DNA of 64,000 nucleotides from Candidatus Bathycorpusculum hydrogenotrophicum (GTDB lineage: Archaea; Thermoproteota; Bathyarchaeia; Bathyarchaeales; Bathycorpusculaceae): the NCBI GenBank assembly GCA_009783705.1, contig WRCX01000002.1, forward strand, positions 1 through 64,000. The letters are read 5' to 3'. Position 1 is the first letter of the stretch. Every line of letters begins with the position of its first letter. The position numbers and the translations under genes were made by a program. Below the pieces are notes generated by a model that was not told where the DNA came from, did not search any database, and saw only the letters and a program-made list of their open reading frames with translations. Of this stretch, positions 7,773 through 16,273 are shown in pieces.

Positions 7773-8967
7773 TTGTTTCTTCCTCCAATACAATATCTAG
7801 TGTATTTATGACTTGGTCGATTTGGGGTTTGGTTATGACTAATGGGGGCAGGAGTCGTACTACGGTTCGTCCGGCATCTAGGAGTAAGATGCCGTGGTTT
7901 AGGGCTTTTGTGATTACGCCATATACGTCGTAGCGGAGTTCTATGCCCAGCATTAGGCCTAGTCCGCGGATTTCTTTGATGATTTTGTGTTTTGCGGCTA
8001 GGGTTTCGAGTTGGGTTTTGAAGTATTGTCCGTTTGAGGCGGCTTTGTCGGCGAGCTGTTCTTCTATTAGTACATCTATGGCGGCGCATCCAGCGGCGCA
8101 AACCAGTGGGCTACCGCTAAAGGTGGTGGAGTGTTCGCCGGTTTTTAGGGTGGACATAACCGAGTCGGTTGCAAGTGTTATGCCTATGGGTAGGCCTCCT
8201 GCGAAGGGTTTGGCTATACACATGATGTCGGGGGTGACATTCCAGTTTTGGCAACCAAATAGTTTTCCGGTTCGTCCAAATCCGGTTTGGACTTCGTCAA
8301 ATATGAGTAAAATACCATGTTCGTTGCAGATGTCACGGACTGTTTGGAGATATCCCTGTGGGGGTACGCGGATGCCGCCTTCGCCGCGTATGGGTTCCAT
8401 AATAACTGCAGCGGTTTTGTCCGTTAGGGCTTCTTGGGGTTTATCTGGGTTATCGGGGGTGATATGTTTTATATCAGGGATCAGAGGAAGGAAGGGCTCG
8501 CGGTATTTTTTGTCCCAGGTTGCTGATAGTGCTCCCATGGTTTTACCATGGTAGGAGCCCATTAGAGCGATGATTTCTGTTTTGCCGGTGGCTTTGCGGG
8601 CTAATTTGAGGGCACACTCTACGCTCTCAGCGCCACTGTTGGAGAGAAAGGCTTTGTTTAGGCCTTGAGGGGTTATTTTGACTAGTTTTTCTATGAATTG
8701 GGCGCGTGTGTTGTTGTAGTAGCTACTATGGCAGGTTATGAGTTGTTCGGCTTGGGTTTTTATGGCTTCTACAACTTTGGGGTGGCAGTGGCCTGTGGCG
8801 GCTATGCCATAGCCGCTTGTGCAGTCGAGGTATTCTTTGCCGTTGATGTCCCATACTTGGGTGCCTTTGCCGCGTATGAGAACAACGGGTTTTTTTGAGA
8901 ATACGTTAGCTAAGTAGTTGTTTTCAGTTTCCATGATATGTTGCTGTTGTTGTTGGGCTTCATTCAT
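7735..8967 (-). CDS. lysJ: LysJ, [LysW]-aminoadipate/glutamate semialdehyde transaminase
   Basis: Class III PLP aminotransferase of the ArgD/LysJ type, 410 residues. It aminates the semialdehyde bound to LysW. Motifs: YLDCTSGYGIAATGHCHP, SNSGAESVECALKLARKATGK, LIFDEVQTGFGRTGKLFG (PLP-binding Asp) and IAKPFAGGLPIG with the Schiff-base Lys. The N-terminus carries a Gln tract before METENNYL, so a start at that internal ATG is possible. The start overlaps lysZ by eight bases and the end overlaps lysK, which indicates translational coupling. Confidence 0.92.
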   Translation of the reverse strand: MNEAQQQQQHIMETENNYLANVFSKKPVVLIRGKGTQVWDINGKEYLDCTSGYGIAATGHCHPKVVEAIKTQAEQLITCHSSYYNNTRAQFIEKLVKITPQGLNKAFLSNSGAESVECALKLARKATGKTEIIALMGSYHGKTMGALSATWDKKYREPFLPLIPDIKHITPDNPDKPQEALTDKTAAVIMEPIRGEGGIRVPPQGYLQTVRDICNEHGILLIFDEVQTGFGRTGKLFGCQNWNVTPDIMCIAKPFAGGLPIGITLATDSVMSTLKTGEHSTTFSGSPLVCAAGCAAIDVLIEEQLADKAASNGQYFKTQLETLAAKHKIIKEIRGLGLMLGIELRYDVYGVITKALNHGILLLDAGRTVVRLLPPLVITKPQIDQVINTLDIVLEEETNERANNSRTVSN

Positions 8968-9769
8968 TTTTTATCACGGTTCCAACTTTATAATTGAGTG
9001 CTGAGGTGAGGGGTTGGTTTGTGGTGCCCATGGTTACAATGACTTCATTGACGCCTTGGTTTAGGGCTTCAAGACCTGCGTGGATTTTGGTGCTCATGCC
9101 GCCTCCTATTTTTGGGAGCACCTCTTTGACCTCAGTTGAAGAGATTTTTTTGATGCACTCACCGTTTAGTATTAGGCCCTCTACGTCGGTGAGCATGATG
9201 AGTTTGTCAGCTTTGAGGGCGCCTGCGACGATGGCGGCTGTGCGATCACCGTCCACGTTTAGCGGTTCGTGGTCTTGGCTCAGAGCAATGGGCGTAACGA
9301 CTGGAATGTAGCCCTGTTCAAGCAACAGGGTTAGAAAGGTTGTGTTGACTTGGGTGATTTTGCCGGTGTAACCGCCGTCGATTACTTTTTTGCGTCCTCG
9401 CTCATCGACTACAATTAGTTTGAGTTTGCGCTCGGCTCTTAGCAGTGAGGCATCTAATCCGCTGAGGCCTACGGCATTGATATTTTGGTTTTGGAGGGCC
9501 AGTACGATTTGTTTGTTGAGTTTGCCTGCCATAACCATGGTGTAGATTTCGATTGTTTCTTTGTCGGTGTAGCGGCTACGAAAGCCCTCAGGGGAAATAA
9601 CAAATTTTTGTTCTTTGCCCAGTTTGGAGGCGATTTCGGTGACTTCCACTCCGCCGCCATGGACCAACACTACCTGATGTTGTTTGGTGATTTCTGCTAA
9701 ATCAGCAATAAGACTACTTGATGCGCCCTCTTTTAGGATAGATCCACCCATTTTAATGACTATCAGCAT
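8960..9769 (-). CDS. lysZ: LysZ, [LysW]-aminoadipate/glutamate kinase
   Basis: Amino-acid kinase of the ArgB fold that phosphorylates the side-chain carboxylate of LysW-bound aminoadipate (or glutamate). It shows KMGGSILKEG (ATP-phosphate loop), VLVHGGGVEV, GLSGLDA, LNVDGDRTAAIVAGAL and GGGMSTKIHAGLEAL. I chose the ATG at 9769 over the GTG at 9778, because an AGGTG ribosome-binding site lies six bases upstream of that ATG. It is directly downstream of lysY and overlaps lysJ. Confidence 0.92.
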   Translation of the reverse strand: MLIVIKMGGSILKEGASSSLIADLAEITKQHQVVLVHGGGVEVTEIASKLGKEQKFVISPEGFRSRYTDKETIEIYTMVMAGKLNKQIVLALQNQNINAVGLSGLDASLLRAERKLKLIVVDERGRKKVIDGGYTGKITQVNTTFLTLLLEQGYIPVVTPIALSQDHEPLNVDGDRTAAIVAGALKADKLIMLTDVEGLILNGECIKKISSTEVKEVLPKIGGGMSTKIHAGLEALNQGVNEVIVTMGTTNQPLTSALNYKVGTVIKNE

Positions 9770-9778
9770 AGCATGCAC

Positions 9779-10828
9779 CTATATGGGGTGGAATCCTGTA
9801 CTCTTAAGAGCAGTAGTTTCATCGATACCCATCATTATGTTTAGGCATTGTACGCCTTGTCCAGCTGCACCTTTAACCATGTTGTCAAGAGCTGTGAACA
9901 TTATGAGGCGCCCGGCATGTTCGTCGATTTCAAAGCCGACATCGCAAAAGTTGGTGCCGGTAACTATTTTGGGGTCAGGTAGCTGATAGGGGCCTTTGAG
10001 ATATTTTACCAGCCGAATGAAGGGTTCGCTTCCATACATACCCCGCAATGCTCGCCAGAGATCTTTGCTTGTTATGGCTTGTTTAGGGAAGGTGTGAATG
10101 GTTGCTAGTATGCCGCGAACCATGTTAACAGCATGGGGCGTAAAGGAGATCTTGACTGGTTCACATAACATTGTGAGTTCCTGCTCGACTTCGGCTATGT
10201 GGCGATGCCCCACGACTTTGTAGGGTCGTACCCCGCTGGATCGCTCCGGATGATGGGAGGCTATTGTTGGTTGGCTACCTCCACCTGAGGAGCCGACCTT
10301 TAGATCCACAACGATTTTAGCTGGGTCAACTAATCCTGCTTTGACAATAGGAGCTAAACCCAAAATAGCCGCGGTTGCCTCACAACCCGGACAGGCAATG
10401 AGATTGGCGTTTTTGATTTCGTCTCGGTGCAGCTCAGGCAAACCGTAAACGGCTTGGTTTAGCATCTCGGGTTTGAGATGTTGCCAACCATAATAGGTTT
10501 CATAATCAGCAGGATTTTTGAGGCGAAAATCAGCGCTCATATCGATGACTTTAAGACCCGCATCAAGAAGTGTGGGTACCAGTGTTTGGGAGCCGCCATG
10601 GGGGGTGGCTGTGAAGACTAGGTCACAGTTTTTTTGAAGTTCCGCTAAGTCTTGGGGTACAAACTTGAGCTGGGTTAAACCGCGCAGGTTGGGATGCATG
10701 TTGAAGACAAATTCGCCTGCATACTGGCGTGAAGTAACCACTGTTACCTCTACTTGGGGATGCATAAGAAGCAAGCGTAGTAATTCGCTACCGACATATC
10801 CTGAACCACCAATTATTCCAATTCTCAT
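9779..10828 (-). CDS. lysY: LysY, [LysW]-aminoadipyl/glutamyl phosphate reductase
   Basis: NADPH-dependent acyl-phosphate reductase of the ArgC family, 349 residues, acting after LysZ. It has a Rossmann start IGIIGGSGYVGSELLRLL, the catalytic Cys in NLIACPGCEATAAILGLAP, the substrate motif GSSGGGSQPTIASHHPERSSGVRPYKVVGHRHIAEVE, and the C-terminal GAAGQGVQCLNIMMG. All expected active-site residues are present and the length is normal. It is packed between lysX (12-base gap) and lysZ. Confidence 0.92.
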   Translation of the reverse strand: MRIGIIGGSGYVGSELLRLLLMHPQVEVTVVTSRQYAGEFVFNMHPNLRGLTQLKFVPQDLAELQKNCDLVFTATPHGGSQTLVPTLLDAGLKVIDMSADFRLKNPADYETYYGWQHLKPEMLNQAVYGLPELHRDEIKNANLIACPGCEATAAILGLAPIVKAGLVDPAKIVVDLKVGSSGGGSQPTIASHHPERSSGVRPYKVVGHRHIAEVEQELTMLCEPVKISFTPHAVNMVRGILATIHTFPKQAITSKDLWRALRGMYGSEPFIRLVKYLKGPYQLPDPKIVTGTNFCDVGFEIDEHAGRLIMFTALDNMVKGAAGQGVQCLNIMMGIDETTALKSTGFHPI

Positions 10829-10840
10829 GTTTATCTTCTC

Positions 10841-12025
10841 TTATTGGTCGATTAGACTCTTAGCGCCTCTTAGTAACGGCTCGGCTACGTTGAGTCCGGT
10901 TGCGAGTCGGGTGTTTTCCCAGAATTCGGGGCATGAATTTGCTTCATGAAACACCAAAGCGTCGCTGTTGGTTTGTAGGTTTTCTTCGATTATGTTTTTA
11001 ATATTTTCGTACGCAGAAGTGTGCTTATATGTCATAAATTGAGATTCAAGCTGAGTGTTCCAAGCGTTGAAATTGGTAAGGCGGGAGTCGTCTTTTTTTA
11101 TTTTCTGCACTGCCCCCCAGGCATCTGCAACCAAATCCAGCTGGGATTTAAGGTAGACTTCATCAGCGTTTTTGTTTTTTCCCACATTTACCATGGCATC
11201 TAGAGCCAATATCCAGGCGGAGCTGTCTTTGCTTAGGATTTTGCCGCATTTCAACGCTAAGGCCTGTACACTTTGGGGTAGTTTAGCGTCAAACACTAAA
11301 TTGCCCAGAAAAGTATTGGTACGAAAATCCTTAAACCCGGCTCGTACCATAGCAACGGGATAGCAGACGGGTTCTTTGCCCTGTTCTTTGGAGACAATTA
11401 TGCGTAAATCATAGAACCATTTCTGGATTAACTCTTGGGCAACAACGCCAACAGGGTTTATGAGACCCGGTTTGGTTTCTTTGATGTTGTTTTCCAATTC
11501 TTCGCGTGTTTTGGAGAGCATGATCATTTTGCCATGGGTTCCAGCATCAGCTTTGATAACAATACCCTCAGCAAGAGAAAGATCCTGCTCAAAAAGATCA
11601 GCCAGATCAGTTTGGTTGTGGATTTCTTTTCCGTTTTTTAAGGTGTCAGTGGCATCACAGGGCACAAACACCGTTTGGGGAATGGGAATACCTTCTTTGT
11701 AAAGATTTAACAGGGTACGCAACTTGCTATAACACATAAATTCGATTTGGGAGGAGTTCAGAGTTTTCTTGCCCAAAACCTCCAGGATATAGGAAGCTTG
11801 GAGGCGCCGATTCTTGCTCTGAGAGCGATTAAGAACCACCTTAGCATCCTGGAAAGTTTGAGTGTAGTCTTTACCTTTGGTCTTAGCACTAAACCCATTG
11901 CTACCAATGGAGAGTGCAATTTTACGAAAGGGAATATAAGTTAAGTCAAGACCTAGTTGTTGAGCAGTGAGTTTGATACCGTTCTCATCGCTCTCTGAGC
12001 GCTCATATAAGAGGGCAATACTCAT
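10841..12025 (-). CDS. lysX: LysX, LysW-aminoadipate ligase (ATP-grasp), enlarged
   Basis: RimK-type ATP-grasp ligase that couples the aminoadipate (or glutamate) amino group to the C-terminal Glu of LysW. ATP-grasp features: SKLRTLLNLYKEGIPIPQTV, IVIKADAGTHGKMI, VAQELIQKWFYDLRIIV and the metal-binding end HEANSCPEFWENTRLATGLNVAEPLL. At 394 residues it is about 100 longer than usual LysX. The extra material lies between WILALDAM (about 270) and FHEANSCPEF (about 360), inside the last part of the ATP-grasp core, and is Lys/Asn-rich. The arrangement in the cluster leaves little doubt about the role. The insertion is the odd feature. Confidence 0.88.
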   Translation of the reverse strand: MSIALLYERSESDENGIKLTAQQLGLDLTYIPFRKIALSIGSNGFSAKTKGKDYTQTFQDAKVVLNRSQSKNRRLQASYILEVLGKKTLNSSQIEFMCYSKLRTLLNLYKEGIPIPQTVFVPCDATDTLKNGKEIHNQTDLADLFEQDLSLAEGIVIKADAGTHGKMIMLSKTREELENNIKETKPGLINPVGVVAQELIQKWFYDLRIIVSKEQGKEPVCYPVAMVRAGFKDFRTNTFLGNLVFDAKLPQSVQALALKCGKILSKDSSAWILALDAMVNVGKNKNADEVYLKSQLDLVADAWGAVQKIKKDDSRLTNFNAWNTQLESQFMTYKHTSAYENIKNIIEENLQTNSDALVFHEANSCPEFWENTRLATGLNVAEPLLRGAKSLIDQ

Positions 12026-12093
12026 TGATAGACCTCCCCCGAAAAAGTTAGCTTAAAAGGGTAATTTAACAAGGTGGGATATGGAGATGTTGT

Positions 12094-12309
12094 TTATTCT
12101 CCCCAGTCTTCCCCTTCAATGGTAAGCTCTTGAAGGTCTACGCAACCGCCTTTAACCCCTTTAACTTCAAGTTCAAGGCCGCAACCGGGACAACTCAGAA
12201 TTTCGCCTTCCTCAATATCAGAAGGTACATCAAGCTCTGCATCACAATCAGGACACTTTGATTTAGATATAGCCTTCACCTCATCTGGTTGATTTGCTTG
12301 TTTAATCAT
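12094..12309 (-). CDS. lysW: LysW, amino-group carrier protein
   Basis: Small acidic zinc protein that carries the pathway intermediates on its C-terminal Glu. It shows two CxxC pairs (CPDCDAEL and CPGCGLEL) and the diagnostic ending EGEDWGE. It has 71 residues rather than about 55 because of a Gln/Lys-rich leader of about 18 residues before the first Cys. It is the promoter-proximal gene of the lys row, with a divergent Lrp-type regulator 238 bases away. Confidence 0.93.
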   Translation of the reverse strand: MIKQANQPDEVKAISKSKCPDCDAELDVPSDIEEGEILSCPGCGLELEVKGVKGGCVDLQELTIEGEDWGE

Positions 12310-12547
12310 TTTTTGTTCGTCACTTTATTTTTAGTTAGGAAACGTCATTGGGGTATTCCAAGAATCTTTTAAACATTGCGACCTATTTGTTACAACTTGG
12401 AGCTATAATGTCCCATTTGGTGCAAACAAAATGCGCAAAACACTCACAACAAACCGCCCTAAAACAACTAAAAACGCACAAAACCACCCGCCCCAGTAAA
12501 GAAAACGTTAAATTACCACCATACCAAACAACATACAGGCAAAAAAC

Positions 12548-12958
12548 ATGGACGAAAAAGACCGACAAATCATAAAAACCCTAAAAGACGACGCACGAGC
12601 AGGATACGCAGACATCGGAAACAAAATCGGCCTCTCCGAGGGAGCCGTACGCAAAAGAATCAAAACACTCACCGACGAAGGCACCATCAAAAAATTCACA
12701 ATCAAAATCGACACCAAAGAAAGCGCCCAAGCCATCACCCTACTAGCAACCAACCCCGCCTACCCCACCCAAGAAGTATCCAAAACAATCCAAACAATCC
12801 CAAACATAGAAACCATCTACGAAGTCACAGGCGAATACGACATAATAGCAGTCATAACCGGAAACAACGTCACCGAAGTAAACGAATGCATAGAAAAAAT
12901 CCGCCGCGTCGAAGGCATCAGAAAAACCAACACCATGATAGTCCTAAAAAACTGGTAA
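12548..12958 (+). CDS. Lrp/AsnC-type regulator (LysM-like)
   Basis: A 136-residue regulator: N-terminal helix-turn-helix (DRQIIKTLKDDARAGYADIGNKIGLSEGAVRKRI, about 4-38) followed by a RAM ligand-binding domain ending GEYDIIAVITGN and VEGIRKTNTMIVLKNW. It is divergent from lysW, the same arrangement as the Sulfolobus lysine regulator LysM, so control of the lys genes by lysine or a related amino acid is a reasonable inference. The coding strand is strongly A/C-rich. Confidence 0.85.
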   Translation: MDEKDRQIIKTLKDDARAGYADIGNKIGLSEGAVRKRIKTLTDEGTIKKFTIKIDTKESAQAITLLATNPAYPTQEVSKTIQTIPNIETIYEVTGEYDIIAVITGNNVTEVNECIEKIRRVEGIRKTNTMIVLKNW

Positions 12959-13024
12959 ACACCCACCCAAAAAAACAAATGTGAACTTTTATAACAGGGA
13001 AACATTTTTCTTATATGAAGAGCT

Positions 13025-13204
13025 ATGTGCGAATTTAATGTCATCTTAAACGACCAAATCCAGATGAGAGACGTAATCTACGCTAAAAAAGAAGAAAACA
13101 AAGTTATAGTGAAAGACATCCTTGGAAAAACCATGGAGTTCGCAGGCTGCAAAATCATCGAGGTAGATGTGCCCAACGCACGCCTGATACTTGCACAAGT
13201 GTGA
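13025..13204 (+). CDS. CooT-like small protein
   Basis: A 59-residue protein starting MCEFNVILND at the ATG 13025 and ending with TGA at 13204. It has the CooT-family pattern: Met-Cys start, a short beta strand, a central VIVKDILGKTMEFAG turn, and an ending IIEVDVPNARLILAQV. CooT of carbon monoxide dehydrogenase operons binds nickel through the N-terminal Cys; most archaeal relatives are uncharacterised. It lies 66 bases downstream of the Lrp gene. Nickel binding is inferred from the family only. Confidence 0.7.
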   Translation: MCEFNVILNDQIQMRDVIYAKKEENKVIVKDILGKTMEFAGCKIIEVDVPNARLILAQV

Positions 13205-13281
13205 GTTAAAGAAAAAATAGACACACTTAAAAAGTAAGTTAACAATGTTAACTACAATGTTAACTATACAACTTTTTTTTA

Positions 13282-13956
13282 ATGAAAAATAACCAAAAAT
13301 TTGAAACCGATCTCACCACCCTTCTGGACAGAATAGCTTCTGGAGTCCAACCCTACGTAGCAAACAGCCTAGACAAACTCAAAAACTGGCTTGTAGAGCT
13401 ACATAGGGAAAACATTGTAAAAATTAACCATTCCGTTATGGAACTGGTATGTGCCAAATATCTAATTGAAAAAGAATACAACATACAACTTGAATATCCC
13501 CTAAATGAGATTTTAACCTGCGACTTATATGGCACAAAAGGGTTAGGCAATCTCGTAGTTGAAATAGAGACCGGCTTTATACCCCCAGAGAATGCGCTTG
13601 CACCTCTTACATATACTACAGCAAGGTTGGCAAGTAAAATTGTTCGCTATAGCGGTTTTACAGGCAAGTTTGCTTTGGGTGTACCGCCGCACTATATTTT
13701 GCCTTTTCCCAACACCTTTGCTAAGCCGCCGCGGATGCGTACTAAACAAGAAATTGAAGTGATAAAAGCTCTTTGTGATGCGTATTATCAAAAGCCGCCT
13801 GTGACTCTTGAGGGTATTCGTAATGCGCGTATTCAGGAGATATACATAATTGATGTGGATCATGGTTTAGTGCAGGAAATCGATCCCGAGACTTATTTAG
13901 ATAGGGCAATGCAGAAAGGGGTCAGCTATAACTATCTAACAGCATATGTAGGGTAG
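13282..13956 (+). CDS. Conserved-looking hypothetical protein, possible nuclease fold
   Basis: The protein has 224 residues and I do not recognise a family. It is soluble, alpha/beta in pattern, with no membrane segment. A CDLYG then LVVEIETG pair (about 76-95) resembles the Asp and Glu-x-Glu/Lys of restriction-type folds, and TLEGIRNARIQEIYIIDVDHG near the end is strand-rich. This is only a pattern guess. It is followed 16 bases later by a GIY-YIG gene on the same strand, so the two may be cotranscribed. Confidence 0.6.
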   Translation: MKNNQKFETDLTTLLDRIASGVQPYVANSLDKLKNWLVELHRENIVKINHSVMELVCAKYLIEKEYNIQLEYPLNEILTCDLYGTKGLGNLVVEIETGFIPPENALAPLTYTTARLASKIVRYSGFTGKFALGVPPHYILPFPNTFAKPPRMRTKQEIEVIKALCDAYYQKPPVTLEGIRNARIQEIYIIDVDHGLVQEIDPETYLDRAMQKGVSYNYLTAYVG

Positions 13957-13972
13957 GATAAAGCGAGTTTGC

Positions 13973-14227
13973 ATGACGTTTTATGTTTACATATTGCAGT
14001 GTTGTGATGGTAGCTACTATACGGGTTACACCAAAGATGTAGAGGCACGAATGCAGCAACATCAAAATGGCAGAGGGGCCAGATATACCAAGTCTCATCC
14101 GCCTCAGAGTGTGGCATACCGTGAGCAGTTTAATACCCGTAGTGCTGCGATGAAACGTGAACGGGAAATTAAGAGGCTTAGTCACCAACAAAAAGAGAGC
14201 CTAATTGTTGAACATAGTAAAAAATAA
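13973..14227 (+). CDS. GIY-YIG domain protein (UPF0213/YhbQ-like)
   Basis: An 84-residue single-domain GIY-YIG protein: FYVYILQCCDGSYYTGYTKDVEARMQQH has both Tyr motifs (the second as YTG) and the conserved Arg, and FNTRSAAMKREREIKRLSHQQKESLI gives the Glu-containing ending. Members are predicted DNA endonucleases or structure-specific nucleases without added specificity domains; the cellular role is uncertain. It probably shares a transcript with the preceding hypothetical gene. Confidence 0.85.
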   Translation: MTFYVYILQCCDGSYYTGYTKDVEARMQQHQNGRGARYTKSHPPQSVAYREQFNTRSAAMKREREIKRLSHQQKESLIVEHSKK

Positions 14228-14306
14228 AACAGTTATGTGGTTGTAGTCAAACAACAGCATACATTCATAGCATCGGCATGACCCTAAAGAATTTGAGGTT
14301 TTATCT

Positions 14307-14537
14307 GTGACTTCCACTTCGAATTCAAATTTTTCTGGGGAACCCAATCATATATCGGGCCATGACCCCGCAATAGTAGCAGTAAATGAGAATATGTATA
14401 AGTGTCCCGAATGCGGTAAAATGTTTACTATCAAAGATGCCGCTGAACAACATCTGCATGGTGTTCATTTGGAACATTTACGCAAGATGCATCAAGAATT
14501 CCACGGCAAAGACGTTGTGGGACACCACATAGGTTAG
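14307..14537 (+). CDS. Small C2H2 zinc-finger protein
   Basis: This 76-residue protein has one classical zinc finger (YKCPECGKMFTIKDAAEQHLHGVH, about 31-54) preceded by a low-complexity Ser/Asn/His-rich arm and followed by a His-rich tail. Archaeal one-finger proteins of this kind are usually predicted DNA- or protein-binding factors. The start is GTG at 14307. Nothing nearby indicates a target. Confidence 0.7.
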   Translation: MTSTSNSNFSGEPNHISGHDPAIVAVNENMYKCPECGKMFTIKDAAEQHLHGVHLEHLRKMHQEFHGKDVVGHHIG

Positions 14538-14560
14538 TATACACTTAAGAATTTTTTTCT

Positions 14561-15103
14561 TTAGCGGGTCATTTCGCGGCAGGCTTCTGCGCATCGTCTA
14601 CAGGTACTGGCGCATTCTTTCATGAAATCCTCTTCAAATTTATCACAGTCATCACCGCACTCATCGCAGATATCGGCGCATATGCCACAGGTTTGGGGGT
14701 AGTAGGTGGAGTTTCGGAGCATAAAATCGGCGTTGATGTTGCAGATTTTGGCACAGTCCATGAGCAGGTTGATGTGTTTTGATTCTGCATGTTTACCACC
14801 CATAGTTAAGCAACGCAACGTGGTTTCAGTGCAAGTTTGATAGCAGTCTATGGAGTCCTGTATGCCTTCTCGGACTTCGTCACTATTCATCATCTCGGAG
14901 CTTTGGATGTCTTCAAGATCTGCCATGGTTCCAGAGATTCGTCCAGCCATAGGGGATTGGTTTTCTGTCCATCCCTCATCTATGTCTTCTTGCGTCTGTA
15001 CTTCGATGTGGTCTTGTTCGGCATAGCTATGAGTGTCCATTGAGATGTCTTTGATGTAGTCAGGCTGTTTGCTATAGCTTTCGTTTTTGTAGGATTTTGA
15101 CAC
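14561..15103 (-). CDS. Four-helix copper-binding protein (DUF326/Csp-like)
   Basis: The C-terminal 100 residues are a Cys-rich helical domain with regularly spaced cysteines (CYQTCTETTLRC, CAKICN, CGICADICDECGDDC, CASTCRRCAEAC), the pattern of DUF326/Csp four-helix bundles that store Cu(I) along the bundle core. The first 80 residues are polar, acidic and probably disordered (MAGRISGTMADLED). No signal peptide is visible, so a cytosolic form is expected. Copper storage or buffering is a family inference. Confidence 0.8.
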   Translation of the reverse strand: MSKSYKNESYSKQPDYIKDISMDTHSYAEQDHIEVQTQEDIDEGWTENQSPMAGRISGTMADLEDIQSSEMMNSDEVREGIQDSIDCYQTCTETTLRCLTMGGKHAESKHINLLMDCAKICNINADFMLRNSTYYPQTCGICADICDECGDDCDKFEEDFMKECASTCRRCAEACREMTR

Positions 15104-15223
15104 GTTTCTTCACTCTCTAATTTCTCTTTGGCGGCAATTTAAGAATATGTGAGTGTAAACTGCGCCAACATAACCTGAAAAATATAAAAACTGCTAAAAA
15201 CAGATAGTTTTTAGCATTAGAGA

Positions 15224-16117
15224 CTATTTTTTGGGTAAAAGCTCGTTTAATTCATAGTTTGCGCCGCAGACTACGCTGTCAGCCCCGCCGTAGTAGAGAA
15301 AAAACCTATCGTCGATAACTACGTTGCCGCAGCTAAATACTACGTTGGGTACATCGCCTATGCATTCATAGTCTTTACAAGGTGTTAGAATGGGCTGGTC
15401 GGTGAGATAGAGGATGTTTTCGGGGTTGGTTTTATCAAGCAATGCTACGCCTAGTGAGTAGTGTTTGTTTGCGTCTACGCCGTGATAGATGAATAGGTAG
15501 CCTTCGTTTAGTTCTATGGGGGTTCCGGCGGCGCCGATTTTTAGGCTGTCCCACATTTTGTCGCGGGGTTCCATGATGGATTTGAAGCCGTGCCATGTTT
15601 TGAGATCCTCGGAGTAGGCGATGCAGATGCTGGGTTCGATGCGGTGGAACATGACATAGTTGCCATTAATTTTGTTGGGTAAGATGACGGCGTCTTTGTT
15701 GCGAACACCTGGGAATGGCAGGATACGTTCGTTCCAGTTCCAGTTATGGTTAACGAAGTCGCGGATGTTTATCGAGGTTAGTGCGATTTGGAAAATTATG
15801 GGGAAGTCATGATTGCGAAAAGCGGTGTAGGCCATATAACATTGATCATCAATTAGGGTTAAGCGGGGGTCTTCACAGCCGTCGCGTTCTGCGTACTGGG
15901 TAGGACTAAAAATGGGTGTGTCAAAGCGTTCTTTTATGGTGAAGCCATCATTTGAGGTAGCTAATCCGAGGCGTGAGATGTTGTCTTTGCCTTGGGCCCG
16001 ATATACCAGATACACCAATCCGTCACGGTAGATTGCGGCCGCGTTGAAAACTGAGCGCGATTGCCAAGAACTATCCGATATTGGCGATAGTATGGGATTA
16101 TGTATAAAACGATTCAT
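15224..16117 (-). CDS. GH130-type glycoside phosphorylase/hydrolase (copy 1)
   Basis: Five-bladed beta-propeller enzyme of glycoside hydrolase family 130, which acts on beta-1,2- or beta-1,4-mannosides, often by phosphorolysis. Motifs: NAAAIYRDGLVYLVYRAQG, DGCEDPRL (the catalytic Asp region), NKDAVILPNKINGNYVMFHRIEPSICIAYS, and FSCGNVVIDDRFFLYYGGAD. I begin at the ATG 16117 (MNRFIHNPIL), which follows GGGAGAAGG (reverse of 16121-16130); the longer frame has 32 unlikely residues. The last third is nearly identical at DNA level to copy 2 (18976-19875): 15260-15346 matches 19747-19833 over 87 bases. Confidence 0.85.
   Translation of the reverse strand: MNRFIHNPILSPISDSSWQSRSVFNAAAIYRDGLVYLVYRAQGKDNISRLGLATSNDGFTIKERFDTPIFSPTQYAERDGCEDPRLTLIDDQCYMAYTAFRNHDFPIIFQIALTSINIRDFVNHNWNWNERILPFPGVRNKDAVILPNKINGNYVMFHRIEPSICIAYSEDLKTWHGFKSIMEPRDKMWDSLKIGAAGTPIELNEGYLFIYHGVDANKHYSLGVALLDKTNPENILYLTDQPILTPCKDYECIGDVPNVVFSCGNVVIDDRFFLYYGGADSVVCGANYELNELLPKK
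15260..15346 (-). repeat. 87-bp perfect inverted repeat, copy 1
   Basis: Inverted and identical to 19747-19833. It lies in the 3' part of both GH130 genes (residues around NVVFSCGNVVIDDRFF). Flanking codons differ immediately on both sides, as expected for a short recombination or conversion tract. Confidence 0.95.
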
Positions 16118-16273
16118 AAACCCTTCTCCCTTCGAACTCATCAACGTACAAAGGCAACATATAAACTTGATGCGAAATGTGTTTGAAAATCGCCTGTGAT
16201 TGGCGGGATACAATCACATTGGCTTAAAGCAATCCGAACCATATTTTACGGTGTGACTTGTTTGGCAAAGTAT

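Noticed and set aside
7943..8554. Long antisense frame over lysJ
   Set aside because: Mirror of a highly conserved enzyme gene; low-complexity Ser/Met/Arg composition typical of an antisense shadow.
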